This document shows, in pieces, positions 43,986-52,530 of a DNA stretch of 64,000 nucleotides (the stretch's first letter is position 1; the number at the start of each line of letters is the position of its first letter). The notes beneath the pieces are model-generated. The model was not told the DNA's origin. It worked only from the letters and a program-made list of their open reading frames with translations, and ran no database searches. The DNA is taken from NCBI RefSeq assembly GCF_003576595.1, contig NZ_NQOU01000001.1:808337-872336 (forward strand), read 5' to 3'. Position numbers and translations under genes: made by a program. The DNA is from Neopusillimonas maritima. GTDB taxonomy: Bacteria > Pseudomonadota > Gammaproteobacteria > Burkholderiales > Burkholderiaceae_B.

Positions 43986-46345
43986 ACTTAACCAGACGCC
44001 CGTTACTTCTTACCTTTACCGCATTTGTGCTGTTACTGGCCGGGTTAGCGTTATCAGCCGGCGGGCTCTGGCTTTTCATACTGGGCGACACCCCACTTTA
44101 TATCGCTTTTGGCTTGGCATTAATGCTCGTCGCCGTTCTGCTGTTCAAGCAAAAAGCCCTGGCTTTTTTCTGGTACGCCTTACTGCTGGGCGGCTTGCTA
44201 TGGTGGTCTATTCACGAACAAGGGTTCGATTGGTGGCCACTGGCGGCAAGGGTCGGGCTGTTTTTCGTGGTGGGCTTATGGCTGCTGGTGCCATGGGTTA
44301 ACCGGTCGCTGCAAGGCGCACCTGGGCTGAACAAAGGCTTGCTGTGGCTGGCGTTGCTGGGCACACTGGTTGTGTCCGCCGCCAGCTGGATCAACGACCC
44401 GCATCGCATCGATGGCACACTTGCCATGCGCACCACACCCGACACCTATCGCGGACCCAACGTCCCCAAAGAAGAGTGGCAGGCCTATGGCCGTACCGGC
44501 TTTGGTCAACGTTATTCACCGCTGGAACAAATTACACCGGAGAACATCGGGCAGTTGGAAGTGGCCTGGCACTATAAAACAGGCGATATGCGTGGGCAAC
44601 CAGGCGACCCGGTTGAAACCACCTTCCAGGTCACGCCCCTGAACGTGGGCAACCGTTTGTTCCTGTGCACCCCACACCAGAACGTGATTGCACTGGATGC
44701 CACCTCGGGTGAAGAGCTCTGGCGCTTCGACCCGGAAATCGAAGGCGATATGGCCTTGCAACACCTTACCTGCCGCGGTGTTTCATATCAGGCCGAAGTA
44801 GATAAAACGGTGCTGGAAGGGTTTACCGACAACTGCAGTTCACGTTTATTCATGCCTACTTCCGATGGCCGCATTATTGCGCTGAACCCCGAAAACGGCG
44901 AGGTCTGCTCTGCCTTCGGACAAGGTAAAGGTGAAATCGATCTGTGGAAAAACATGCCCAACAAACGCGTGGGCGGCTATTACTCAACTTCGCCGGCAGT
45001 AGTCACTGACGATCTGCTAATTGTGGGTGGCACCGTACTCGACAATGTCTCCACCAGCGAACCCTCAGGCGTTATTCGTGCTTTCAATGTCAATACCGGC
45101 GAACTGGTCTGGAATTGGGATGCCGCCAACCCCGAACAAACCGAACCGATAGCACCAGGCGAAACCTACACGCCGAATTCGCCCAATAGCTGGAGCATCA
45201 GCAGTGTAGACGAAGAGTTTGGGCTAATTTACGTTCCCATGGGCAACCAGCCACCCGACCAGTGGGGTGGTAACCGCAGCCCTGAAGTCGAGAAATATTC
45301 CACCTCGATTGTCGCACTGGAACTGGATACTGGCCGGGTTCGCTGGCACTACCAAACCGTTCATCACGACTTGTGGGATTACGATGTACCCTCGCAACCC
45401 AGCTTGCTGGACCTGACGGTTAACGGCGAAACCGTGCCCGCACTGGTTCAACCCACCAAACAAGGTGAACTGTTTGTGCTGAACCGGCTTACCGGCGAAC
45501 CTATTTTGCCGATTAAAGAAGAACCCGCCCCCCAAGGCGCCGTACCAGGCGACTTCACCGCCCCCACCCAACCTGTTTCAAAACTGTCGTTCAACCCACC
45601 AGAACTTACGGGTGCCGACATGTGGGGGGCCACCCTGTTCGACCAACTGGCCTGCCGCATCCAGTTCCATCGTTATCGTTATGATGGCCGGTTCACCCCG
45701 CCGTCGCTGGAAGGGTCTCTTATTTACCCGGGCAATTTTGGCGTATTCAATTGGGGCAGCATCGCGGTTGACCCTCAACGTCAGGTTGCTTTCACCACAC
45801 CAACGTACCTTGCCTTTGTATCGCAACTTATTCCCCGTAACGACGATACCTCATTGGTGGTTAACAAAGCACCACCAGAGCACGGCTTACCCGCACTGAA
45901 CGAAAACTTTGGCGCGCCCTACGCGGTTAAACTCTTTCCCTTCTTGTCGTTGCTGGGCATACCGTGCCAGGCCCCGCCATGGGGTTATGTGGCCGGCGCC
46001 GACCTGGTCACCGGCGAGATTGTCTGGAAACACAAAAACGGCACCGTTATCGACAGTTCACCGTTGCCGCTTCCCTTCAAAATGGGTGTTCCCAATCTTG
46101 GAGGCCCGCTCATGACAGCGGGCGGCGTCGCTTTCCTTTCGGGCACTATCGATAATTACGTACGCGGATACGATGTTTCTACCGGCAAACAACTGTGGGA
46201 GCAGCGCTTGCCCGCAGGTGGTCAGGCTACACCCATGAGTTTCATGGGTAAAAACGGCAAGCAGTATCTGGTGGTCGTTGCAGGCGGCCATGGTTCACTG
46301 GACACCACCGCAGGTGATGATGTCATTGCATATACGTTGCCCTAA
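43982..46345 (+). CDS. PQQ-dependent membrane-bound dehydrogenase (glucose/quinate type)
   Basis: A 787-residue quinoprotein. The first ~135 residues form five membrane helices, as in membrane-bound glucose dehydrogenase; the rest is an eight-bladed propeller with PQQ contacts such as LTCRGVSYQ, LFMPTSDGRIIALNPENG, VHHDLWDYDVPSQPSLLDL (catalytic aspartate region), PTKQGELFVLNRLTG (PQQ-binding lysine) and LPAGGQATPMSF near the end. It oxidises glucose or quinate-type substrates in the periplasm and reduces ubiquinone. Glucose (gcd) and quinate (quiA) dehydrogenases share this layout and I cannot separate them by eye. It is joined to the RND permease by ATGA. PQQ synthesis genes are not in the window. 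Confidence 0.9.
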   Translation: MNLTRRPLLLTFTAFVLLLAGLALSAGGLWLFILGDTPLYIAFGLALMLVAVLLFKQKALAFFWYALLLGGLLWWSIHEQGFDWWPLAARVGLFFVVGLWLLVPWVNRSLQGAPGLNKGLLWLALLGTLVVSAASWINDPHRIDGTLAMRTTPDTYRGPNVPKEEWQAYGRTGFGQRYSPLEQITPENIGQLEVAWHYKTGDMRGQPGDPVETTFQVTPLNVGNRLFLCTPHQNVIALDATSGEELWRFDPEIEGDMALQHLTCRGVSYQAEVDKTVLEGFTDNCSSRLFMPTSDGRIIALNPENGEVCSAFGQGKGEIDLWKNMPNKRVGGYYSTSPAVVTDDLLIVGGTVLDNVSTSEPSGVIRAFNVNTGELVWNWDAANPEQTEPIAPGETYTPNSPNSWSISSVDEEFGLIYVPMGNQPPDQWGGNRSPEVEKYSTSIVALELDTGRVRWHYQTVHHDLWDYDVPSQPSLLDLTVNGETVPALVQPTKQGELFVLNRLTGEPILPIKEEPAPQGAVPGDFTAPTQPVSKLSFNPPELTGADMWGATLFDQLACRIQFHRYRYDGRFTPPSLEGSLIYPGNFGVFNWGSIAVDPQRQVAFTTPTYLAFVSQLIPRNDDTSLVVNKAPPEHGLPALNENFGAPYAVKLFPFLSLLGIPCQAPPWGYVAGADLVTGEIVWKHKNGTVIDSSPLPLPFKMGVPNLGGPLMTAGGVAFLSGTIDNYVRGYDVSTGKQLWEQRLPAGGQATPMSFMGKNGKQYLVVVAGGHGSLDTTAGDDVIAYTLP

Positions 46346-46364
46346 TTCTTAAAGGAGTCGGACG

Positions 46365-46910
46365 ATGTCAGACCACCCCATTCAACAACTTGTTGACGAC
46401 CATCGCTATATTCTGATGGTTGTAAATCATTTAAACAGCCTTGCGCCTGGTATTGCCGGCTCCGAACCCGTTAATGCATCCGTCCTGCGCCAAGCCGTTC
46501 AATTCATGCGGGAATTTGCCGACCACTGCCATCACGGCAAAGAGGAAGACCTGCTCTTTCCCGCACTGGTCGACGCCAATGTCCCGGAAAGCGGGTGCCC
46601 CATTGGTGGTTTAAAAGGCGAACACGTGAAAGGACGAAAACTGGTCGGCCAATTGGAAGAGGGGATTAACTTATTAGGCGAAAATGAAACACAAGCCCGT
46701 CAAACCATTTGCGAAGCCATTCGGGGCATTGCCCTTCTTTACCCCGACCACATCTGGAAAGAAGACGCCATGGTGTTCCCCATGGCGGAACGCTTATTAA
46801 GTGATGCACAAGTCAATGCGCTGAAAGTGGGCTTTGCAGAGGTCGAGCGAATCCACGCCCACCACCATCAGCACCATATGCAATTTGCCCTGAGCCTGCA
46901 AACAGCCTAA
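46365..46910 (+). CDS. Haemerythrin-domain protein
   Basis: A 181-residue cytoplasmic protein with a haemerythrin fold that may bind a di-iron centre. The metal ligands fit the HHE pattern: DDHRYI near residue 13, HCHHGKEEDLLFP around residue 55, and H in LYPDHIWKEDAMVFP, with a late His-rich tail (HAHHHQHH). Relatives in the YtfE/HHE group handle oxygen, nitric oxide or iron. It follows the dehydrogenase by 19 bases behind an AAAGGAGT site and is closed by a terminator, so it seems to belong to the same operon. Confidence 0.88.
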   Translation: MSDHPIQQLVDDHRYILMVVNHLNSLAPGIAGSEPVNASVLRQAVQFMREFADHCHHGKEEDLLFPALVDANVPESGCPIGGLKGEHVKGRKLVGQLEEGINLLGENETQARQTICEAIRGIALLYPDHIWKEDAMVFPMAERLLSDAQVNALKVGFAEVERIHAHHHQHHMQFALSLQTA

Positions 46911-46937
46911 TCCGCAATAACGGTTAAAATACACCCC

Positions 46938-46965
46938 GCCCATGCATGCAACACATGGGCTTTTT
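46938..46965 (+). terminator. Rho-independent terminator after the haemerythrin gene
   Basis: GCCCATG (46938-46944) pairs perfectly with CATGGGC (46954-46960) across a nine-base loop, followed by TTTTT at 46961-46965. It closes the adaptor-permease-dehydrogenase-haemerythrin unit and separates it from the phosphate transporter. Confidence 0.85.
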
Positions 46966-47060
46966 CATGTGCGAAATATGACAAAAAAAAGAAATCTCAT
47001 AATTTGCACTGTTTATTTAAACGCTGTTTTCCTTAACCCAGAACAAGCCCTAATTTACCC

Positions 47061-48626
47061 ATGAAGCTCCAAAACGTGAACGACCTGCAACAAGGTACCA
47101 AACGCAGCCGACGCGAGTTCTTCCGCTACGGACTGGCACTACTGTTTGTTGCCGGCATCATGATTTACTCTTCTCTAGGCTTGGGTATCACCGGGCAACA
47201 AGGCATCTTGCTGGTGGTTGCCGCCATGATTGGTGGTTACATGGCCATGAATATTGGTGCCAACGATGTCGCCAACAATGTCGGTCCTGCCGTGGGGTCT
47301 CAATCTATCTCCATGGGGTGGGCCATTGTCATTGCGGCCATATTCGAAATGGCCGGCGCCATCATCGCGGGGGGCGACGTCATTTCCACGGTACGCGGTG
47401 ACATTATCGACATGTCGTATGTACCCGACAGCGACCATTTCATCGCACTCATGACGGCGGCGCTACTTGCCGGCGCACTCTGGCTGAACCTTGCGACCGC
47501 GTTAGGTGCCCCGGTCTCCACCACCCACTCTATTGTGGGTGCCGTTCTGGGCGCAGGCCTGGCTGCCGGTGGTTTCGCCGCCGCCAACTGGCCCGTTATG
47601 GGAAAAATCGCTGCCAGTTGGGTCATCTCACCCGTCATGGGTGGGCTCATTGCCGCCGGCTTCCTGCTATGGATTAAACGCGCTATTACCTATAAAACCG
47701 ACATGGTGGAAGCCGCCCGCCGCACGGTACCAATCCTTATTGGTGTGATGGCATTTTCGTTTACCACTTACCTGATGCTGAAAGGGTTAAGCAAGGTATG
47801 GAAGGTTGATTTCTACACCGCAGCGGCCATTGGCCTTGTTATGGGCCTGGTGTTATGGCTACTCATGCGTAAGTTACTTACACGCCGGGCCAGCCAGCTG
47901 AACAACACCAAGAAGGCCATCAATTCGCTGTTTATTGTTCCCCTTATTTTTGCAGCCGCGTTGTTAAGTTTCGCCCACGGCGCCAACGATGTTGCCAATG
48001 CTATCGGCCCGTTGGCCGCCATTGCCGACACTGTTCTACGCGGCGGTGTATCCGACCAGGCCGGTATTCCATTATGGGTATTGTTAATCGGCGCATTCGG
48101 TATTGCGCTGGGTCTGGCCTTATACGGCCCCAAACTGATTCGTACCGTAGGCGGCGAAATTACCGACCTCGACCAAATGCGCGCGTTTTCAGTGGCAATG
48201 GCTGCCGCCATTACCGTTATTATCGCTTCGCAGTTAGGCTTGCCGGTCAGCTCCACCCATATTGCCATTGGTGGCATTTTTGGCGTGGGCTTCCTGCGTG
48301 AACGTTTGAAATCTAACTACTCACGCATGCTGGAAGAAATAAAGCACCACCACTCCGGTGCCGACAAGGAAATTGTTGAAGCCTTCCTCGACCGCTTTGC
48401 GGCCGCCGACGTCGCCACCAAACAAACCATGCTGAAAGAGCTGAAAGCCCATGAAGCCGACATTGAACTGAGCAAAAAAGAATATAAGAAGATTCGAAAG
48501 GTTTACAAAAACGAACTGGTGAAGCGTACTGCCGTTACCAAGATCGTAGCTGCCTGGATTATTACCGTGCCCGCATCGGCACTACTTGCCGCTATTATTT
48601 ACTGGTTGATGGCGTCGTTGTTGTAA
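47061..48626 (+). CDS. pitA: Inorganic phosphate transporter, Pit family
   Basis: A 521-residue symporter that takes up phosphate with divalent cations. Two internally similar halves carry the Pit signature: GANDVANNVGPAVGSQSI with APVSTTHSIVGAVLGAG in the first and HGANDVANAIGPLAAI with LGLPVSSTHIAIGGIFGVG in the second. About ten membrane helices are visible. A hydrophilic helical insertion (about residues 415-490), rich in K, E and H, precedes the last helix, as in the larger Pit subgroup. No PhoU-like partner is adjacent. It converges with the DTW gene after seven bases. Confidence 0.93.
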   Translation: MKLQNVNDLQQGTKRSRREFFRYGLALLFVAGIMIYSSLGLGITGQQGILLVVAAMIGGYMAMNIGANDVANNVGPAVGSQSISMGWAIVIAAIFEMAGAIIAGGDVISTVRGDIIDMSYVPDSDHFIALMTAALLAGALWLNLATALGAPVSTTHSIVGAVLGAGLAAGGFAAANWPVMGKIAASWVISPVMGGLIAAGFLLWIKRAITYKTDMVEAARRTVPILIGVMAFSFTTYLMLKGLSKVWKVDFYTAAAIGLVMGLVLWLLMRKLLTRRASQLNNTKKAINSLFIVPLIFAAALLSFAHGANDVANAIGPLAAIADTVLRGGVSDQAGIPLWVLLIGAFGIALGLALYGPKLIRTVGGEITDLDQMRAFSVAMAAAITVIIASQLGLPVSSTHIAIGGIFGVGFLRERLKSNYSRMLEEIKHHHSGADKEIVEAFLDRFAAADVATKQTMLKELKAHEADIELSKKEYKKIRKVYKNELVKRTAVTKIVAAWIITVPASALLAAIIYWLMASLL

Positions 48627-48633
48627 TAGGCGT

Positions 48634-49230
48634 TTAACTATTTGGGGGTGTCGAGGTTTTCCGCAAAGGACGCTTTGCCAGTTGCTGTTCCACCAACACC
48701 TCAAACGGTTTTAAAACCGGCAAGAAATCACGCTCGGGCTCCCAAACTTCCAAGGTGCGCACAATTGCTTCGATGGTCGCGACGGCTTCGGGTTTTGGCG
48801 CTTTGCGAATGCGATAACGCGAAGGGTTACCCGGCCCCAACTTAACGCGCGGCAAACTTTCAAGCTCCGGGTTTGCATAAAGAATCTTACCGGCTTTCCG
48901 CCAAGTACCGTCCGGCACTATTAATAAAGTTGGCTTGTCGGCTACGTGTTCAGCCAACGTCGGGGGCGTTTTTGCCGATTCGCCGGGAAACAACAAATAC
49001 ACAGATGAAAACTTTGCCAGCTCTGCGCTAAGACCAGAAAACTGTTCACCTACCCAAAGATCGCAATTCTTCAGGCTTAATGCAGCCAGGCGGCCGGTAT
49101 TAAACGGGTGTCGATCTTCCTCCGGATGCTGCAAAATAAGAACCCGCGTGGTGCTGGTTACCTTTGTAATGTACTGGCAAACGCAGTACGGTTCGGGACG
49201 CCGACATTGTGGGCAATTGATGCGAAACAT
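48634..49230 (-). CDS. tapT: DTW-domain tRNA-uridine aminocarboxypropyltransferase
   Basis: A 198-residue DTW protein. The family transfers the aminocarboxypropyl group from SAM to uridine in tRNA (TapT makes acp3U47 in E. coli). The N-terminal zinc-type cysteines are in RINCPQCRRPEPYCVC, then HPEEDRHPFNTGRLAAL, and the name motif appears as LLIVPDGTWRKAGKILYANP. The usual Asp-Thr-Trp here reads D-G-T-W, a common variant. The C-terminal LEVWEPERDF segment is typical. It lies five bases downstream of the LysR gene, which shares its strand. Confidence 0.85.
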   Translation of the reverse strand: MFRINCPQCRRPEPYCVCQYITKVTSTTRVLILQHPEEDRHPFNTGRLAALSLKNCDLWVGEQFSGLSAELAKFSSVYLLFPGESAKTPPTLAEHVADKPTLLIVPDGTWRKAGKILYANPELESLPRVKLGPGNPSRYRIRKAPKPEAVATIEAIVRTLEVWEPERDFLPVLKPFEVLVEQQLAKRPLRKTSTPPNS

Positions 49231-49235
49231 AAACG

Positions 49236-50147
49236 TTATTTTAATTGGCTATTCACAACCTCACGGGCCTCTTGCATGAAAGCCTCAAGCAGGTCTTGTG
49301 CCGGCAGGCTTAGGGGCGCGTCGCTGCGCGAGACCGCATAAATTGTGGTGATGGGCAAAGGGTCTTCAATCGGTAAAGACACCAGACCTGCCCGGCGGCC
49401 GTGACGGCTAAGAAAACTGCGCGGCATAATGCCAATGACGTCTTGTGTAGGCATCAGGCTGAGCAGAGAAAAAAAAGATTCACACTCAAGGGGCACCTTG
49501 GGTGGTGGCATGCCGCGCTCTTCCAGGTGCAGATGCTGGGGGTCACCCGGCCCACGCGCCGGCCCAACCAGTATCCATGAAGCATCAGACAAATCCTTCA
49601 ATTTACGCACCTTGGCCAGTGGGTGACCTCGTCTTGCTCCGATCACCTCCTGGCTGTGAAACAGCACCTGACAAAGCAGGTCAGCCCCAACCCCGGTTGC
49701 CGGTACCGGCCCTAAGACAAAATCCAAATCACCACGCCGCAGCTGATGCAAAGCTTGCGGATACAGTACATCGCGGATGCAAACCCTGGCATGGGGCCAG
49801 CGCCTGCGAATGCGCGCTACCGCCCCCGGCGAAAAAAGCACCGCCACCGCAGGTGATAACCCAACCGTAACCCGACCGGTTGTATTCCCCAGGTGTGAGG
49901 AAACGTCTTCATGCGCGCGTGCCACTTCCCGTATAACGGTGACCGCCCGGGCGGCCAGAAGCTCGCCAACCTGCGTCAGCCGAACCCCTTTGGCGCTGCG
50001 CTGCACTAACGCGGCACCAAACTCTTCTTCCAGTCGGCGTAGTGACTTGCTTAAAGCAGGTTGAGTGATGTTCAGCACTTCCGCCGCAGCCCGAAGACTA
50101 CCCTGCTCGGCCAGGGTAACCAACAGTTCAAGTTGCTGTAGACGCAT
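49236..50147 (-). CDS. LysR-family regulator of the sulfatase/TRAP locus
   Basis: A 303-residue LysR regulator. The N-terminal helix-turn-helix is MRLQQLELLVTLAEQGSLRAAAEVLNITQPALSKSLRRLEEEFG; the C-terminal domain is substrate-binding-like. It is similar to GbpR/CbbR-type regulators of aromatic or sugar-acid catabolism. Divergent from the sulfatase-cupin-TRAP genes, it is their likely activator. A T-N11-A palindrome lies 20 bases upstream of its start. The inducer is probably the molecule imported or cleaved by the neighbours, which is inference. Confidence 0.9.
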   Translation of the reverse strand: MRLQQLELLVTLAEQGSLRAAAEVLNITQPALSKSLRRLEEEFGAALVQRSAKGVRLTQVGELLAARAVTVIREVARAHEDVSSHLGNTTGRVTVGLSPAVAVLFSPGAVARIRRRWPHARVCIRDVLYPQALHQLRRGDLDFVLGPVPATGVGADLLCQVLFHSQEVIGARRGHPLAKVRKLKDLSDASWILVGPARGPGDPQHLHLEERGMPPPKVPLECESFFSLLSLMPTQDVIGIMPRSFLSRHGRRAGLVSLPIEDPLPITTIYAVSRSDAPLSLPAQDLLEAFMQEAREVVNSQLK

Positions 50148-50166
50148 ACGTTAACTCCATTCGAGC

Positions 50167-50183
50167 GATAACCAATGGTAATC
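50167..50183. promoter_or_regulatory. LysR-type operator (T-N11-A)
   Basis: GATAACCA-A-TGGTAATC at 50167-50183 is an inverted repeat with 7 of 8 positions paired. It contains the T-N11-A core typical of LysR-family sites and sits in the divergent region between the regulator and the sulfatase gene. Confidence 0.6.
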
Positions 50184-50278
50184 GACATGAAAAGAAAGCA
50201 CTACTCGAATAAATGACGGCTCCCTAGAATTGGTTTACAGAATTATTAATCCCCATGACACAAGTATCAGGAGGAGAC

Positions 50279-51967
50279 ATGAGTAAGCGCAAAGTGAAGA
50301 ACATCCTCTTCATTATGTGTGACCAACTGCGCGCCGATTATCTGTCGTGCTTTGGCCACCCCACTTTGAAAACCCCCAATCTCGACGCACTGGCCGCGAA
50401 AGGCGTTTTATTTGAGCGTGCCTATGTGCAATCGCCGGTCTGCGGCCCATCCCGCATGAGCTATTACACCGGCCGGTATGTTCATTCACACGGTGCCAGC
50501 TGGAATTTTGTTCCGCTCAAAGTCGGCGAAATGACCATAGGTGATCACCTGCGTCCACTTGGCGTGCAGTCGGCCATTGTGGGTAAAACCCACATGAGGG
50601 CCGACCTTTCCGGCATGGCCAGATTGGGCATTGACCCGAACTCGAAAATCGGACGCCGTATTGGCGAATGTGGTTTCGACCCCTACGAGCGAGACGACGG
50701 TATTCACCCCTATTCGGGTCATGACCCCGAACCTGCCTATAACCAATATTTAAGGGAGCAGGGTTTTGAAGGTGATAACCCCTGGGAAGAGTGGGCAAAT
50801 GCAACCGTCGATGATGAAGGGAATATTCGATCGGGCTGGTTTCTGAAATATTCAAACAAGGCGGCCCGCATACCCGACGAACACTCGGAAACGCCCTACA
50901 TTACCCGCCGCGCCATGGACTTTATCAACGAAGCCGGTAATCAGCCGTGGTGCATGCACTTGTCTTACATCAAGCCCCATTGGCCTTATATTGCACCCGA
51001 GCCTTATGCCGGCATGTTCAAGCCGTCGGATGCCTTGCCGGTGGTGCGATCGGAAGAAGAAAAACACAACCCTCACCCCGTTTATGAAGCCATGATGCAT
51101 CATCGCGTTTCACAGACATTCTCGCGCGACGAGGTACGCGAAACGGTGCTCTGCGGTTACATGGGCCTCATTAAACAAATCGACGACCAGTTGGGTCTGC
51201 TGTTCTCATTCATGGAAGAGCGCGACCTGATGGACAACACCATGATCGTCTTCACCTCAGACCATGGCGATTACATGGGCGACCATTGGATGGGTGAAAA
51301 AGACCTTTTCCACGAACCGGTGATCCGCGTGCCGCTGATTGTGTACGACCCGGACCCCAGGGCCGATTGCACCCGCAACACACGCAACAAAGCACTGGTT
51401 GAGGCGGTAGATTTGGCCCCCACTTTTCTTGATGCTTACGGCGGCCCCGCCGTGCCCCACATTATGGATGGACGTTCTTTGCGCCCCCTGCTTTTTGGCG
51501 AGCAACCGAAAGACTGGCGCCAGACAGTCATTTGCGAGTACGACTACGCCTTCCAGGATTCTCGTATTGAACTGAACACGAAGGCGCGCCAGGCCTGGAT
51601 GCGCATGATTTTTGATGGGCGTTGGAAGTACGTCTTGTTTGAAAACTATCGTCCGATGCTTTTTGACCTGCAAAAGGATCCCAACGAATTTCATGATTTG
51701 GGTGAGTCTCAAGAACACGAACACATTGAAGCGCGTGCGCGGCTTCACGAAGCGCTGTTCCAGTGGGCCAGGGCGCCGCGTCAACGCGTCACCGTTACCG
51801 ACGATGCGATCGAGTCGGTCGAGGTGCAGCCACGCATTTCAGAAGGGGGCATCTTGATTGGTTACTGGGACGAGGAAGAGTTGGCAACGGCTCGACAAGG
51901 ATTCAAGCCCAGATTTGCTTCCACCAACCCCTTAGTGAAATCCACTTTAGACCGCCTAACGGCGTAA
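50279..51967 (+). CDS. Sulfatase-family hydrolase (sulfatase / phosphonate monoester hydrolase)
   Basis: A 562-residue alkaline-phosphatase-superfamily enzyme. The metal site begins with LFIMCDQLRADYL. The formylglycine motif CGPSR (cysteine 55) is intact, so the enzyme should be active after maturation by a formylglycine-generating enzyme or by an alternative route; none is encoded here. FTSDHGDYMGDHWMGEKDLFHEP supplies the other ligands. The CGPSRMSYYTGRY context is close to phosphonate-monoester hydrolases and arylsulfatases, which often act on both ester types. No signal peptide is visible. The start at 50279 has an AGGAGGAGAC site. It leads the sulfatase-cupin-TRAP set. Confidence 0.88.
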   Translation: MSKRKVKNILFIMCDQLRADYLSCFGHPTLKTPNLDALAAKGVLFERAYVQSPVCGPSRMSYYTGRYVHSHGASWNFVPLKVGEMTIGDHLRPLGVQSAIVGKTHMRADLSGMARLGIDPNSKIGRRIGECGFDPYERDDGIHPYSGHDPEPAYNQYLREQGFEGDNPWEEWANATVDDEGNIRSGWFLKYSNKAARIPDEHSETPYITRRAMDFINEAGNQPWCMHLSYIKPHWPYIAPEPYAGMFKPSDALPVVRSEEEKHNPHPVYEAMMHHRVSQTFSRDEVRETVLCGYMGLIKQIDDQLGLLFSFMEERDLMDNTMIVFTSDHGDYMGDHWMGEKDLFHEPVIRVPLIVYDPDPRADCTRNTRNKALVEAVDLAPTFLDAYGGPAVPHIMDGRSLRPLLFGEQPKDWRQTVICEYDYAFQDSRIELNTKARQAWMRMIFDGRWKYVLFENYRPMLFDLQKDPNEFHDLGESQEHEHIEARARLHEALFQWARAPRQRVTVTDDAIESVEVQPRISEGGILIGYWDEEELATARQGFKPRFASTNPLVKSTLDRLTA

Positions 51968-51983
51968 CCAGGAGCCATTCATC

Positions 51984-52484
51984 ATGACTGAGACTTCATC
52001 CACCACCCTTGAACTCCCCGATATCACCCCGGCCAATGTTGGCCTGGATGGTGTGGCGTGGAATGTGATGGGACAAGTTTATGTCCCTAAACAAGTAAGT
52101 GAAGAGAGCATCGCGTGGCATGCAACGTTTCCCATTGAAACGTTTGTTCCACCGCATACACACCCGTTTCAGGACGAATATATTTTTGTTATTGACGGCC
52201 GTATCGACCTGCTGCTGGACGGCAAAAAAAGAACCGCCTCCAGTGGCGACCTGGTGCGCATGCCGCGAGGCTTGCCCCATGCCTTCTTTAATAACTCAGG
52301 TGAAGCCGTCACAGCCCTGTTCTGGGCCGCCCCGGCCGGAAAACTACTAGAGCTTTATCAGCGTTTGCACAACGTCACCAACCCGGCAGAGGCGACTCGA
52401 ATCGCGCGTGACTACGACGTTATTTTCGCGCCGCCGGTATCGTCGGCTTCCACAACAAGAGCAGAGCCCAAACCTGCCGCATAA
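51984..52484 (+). CDS. Cupin-domain protein
   Basis: A 166-residue single cupin. Metal-ligand candidates are in VPPHTHPFQDEYIFVI (H-x-H-x5-E-like pattern) and PRGLPHAFFNNS, the second cupin motif. Such small cupins act as dioxygenases, isomerases or ligand sensors; the role here is unknown. The last ~20 residues are low-complexity (SSASTTRAEPKPAA). It starts 17 bases after the sulfatase behind an AGGAG site and is followed by the TRAP binding protein, so it may act on the compound released by the sulfatase or imported by the transporter. Confidence 0.82.
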   Translation: MTETSSTTLELPDITPANVGLDGVAWNVMGQVYVPKQVSEESIAWHATFPIETFVPPHTHPFQDEYIFVIDGRIDLLLDGKKRTASSGDLVRMPRGLPHAFFNNSGEAVTALFWAAPAGKLLELYQRLHNVTNPAEATRIARDYDVIFAPPVSSASTTRAEPKPAA

Positions 52485-52530
52485 CTGCCCAAGCAGTTTC
52501 AAAATATACAAACACCAAAGGAGACAAATC

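Noticed and set aside
43930-44301. A 123-residue plus-strand frame at the dehydrogenase start
   Set aside because: It is out of frame within the end of the permease and the membrane domain of the dehydrogenase; no ribosome site and no family resemblance.
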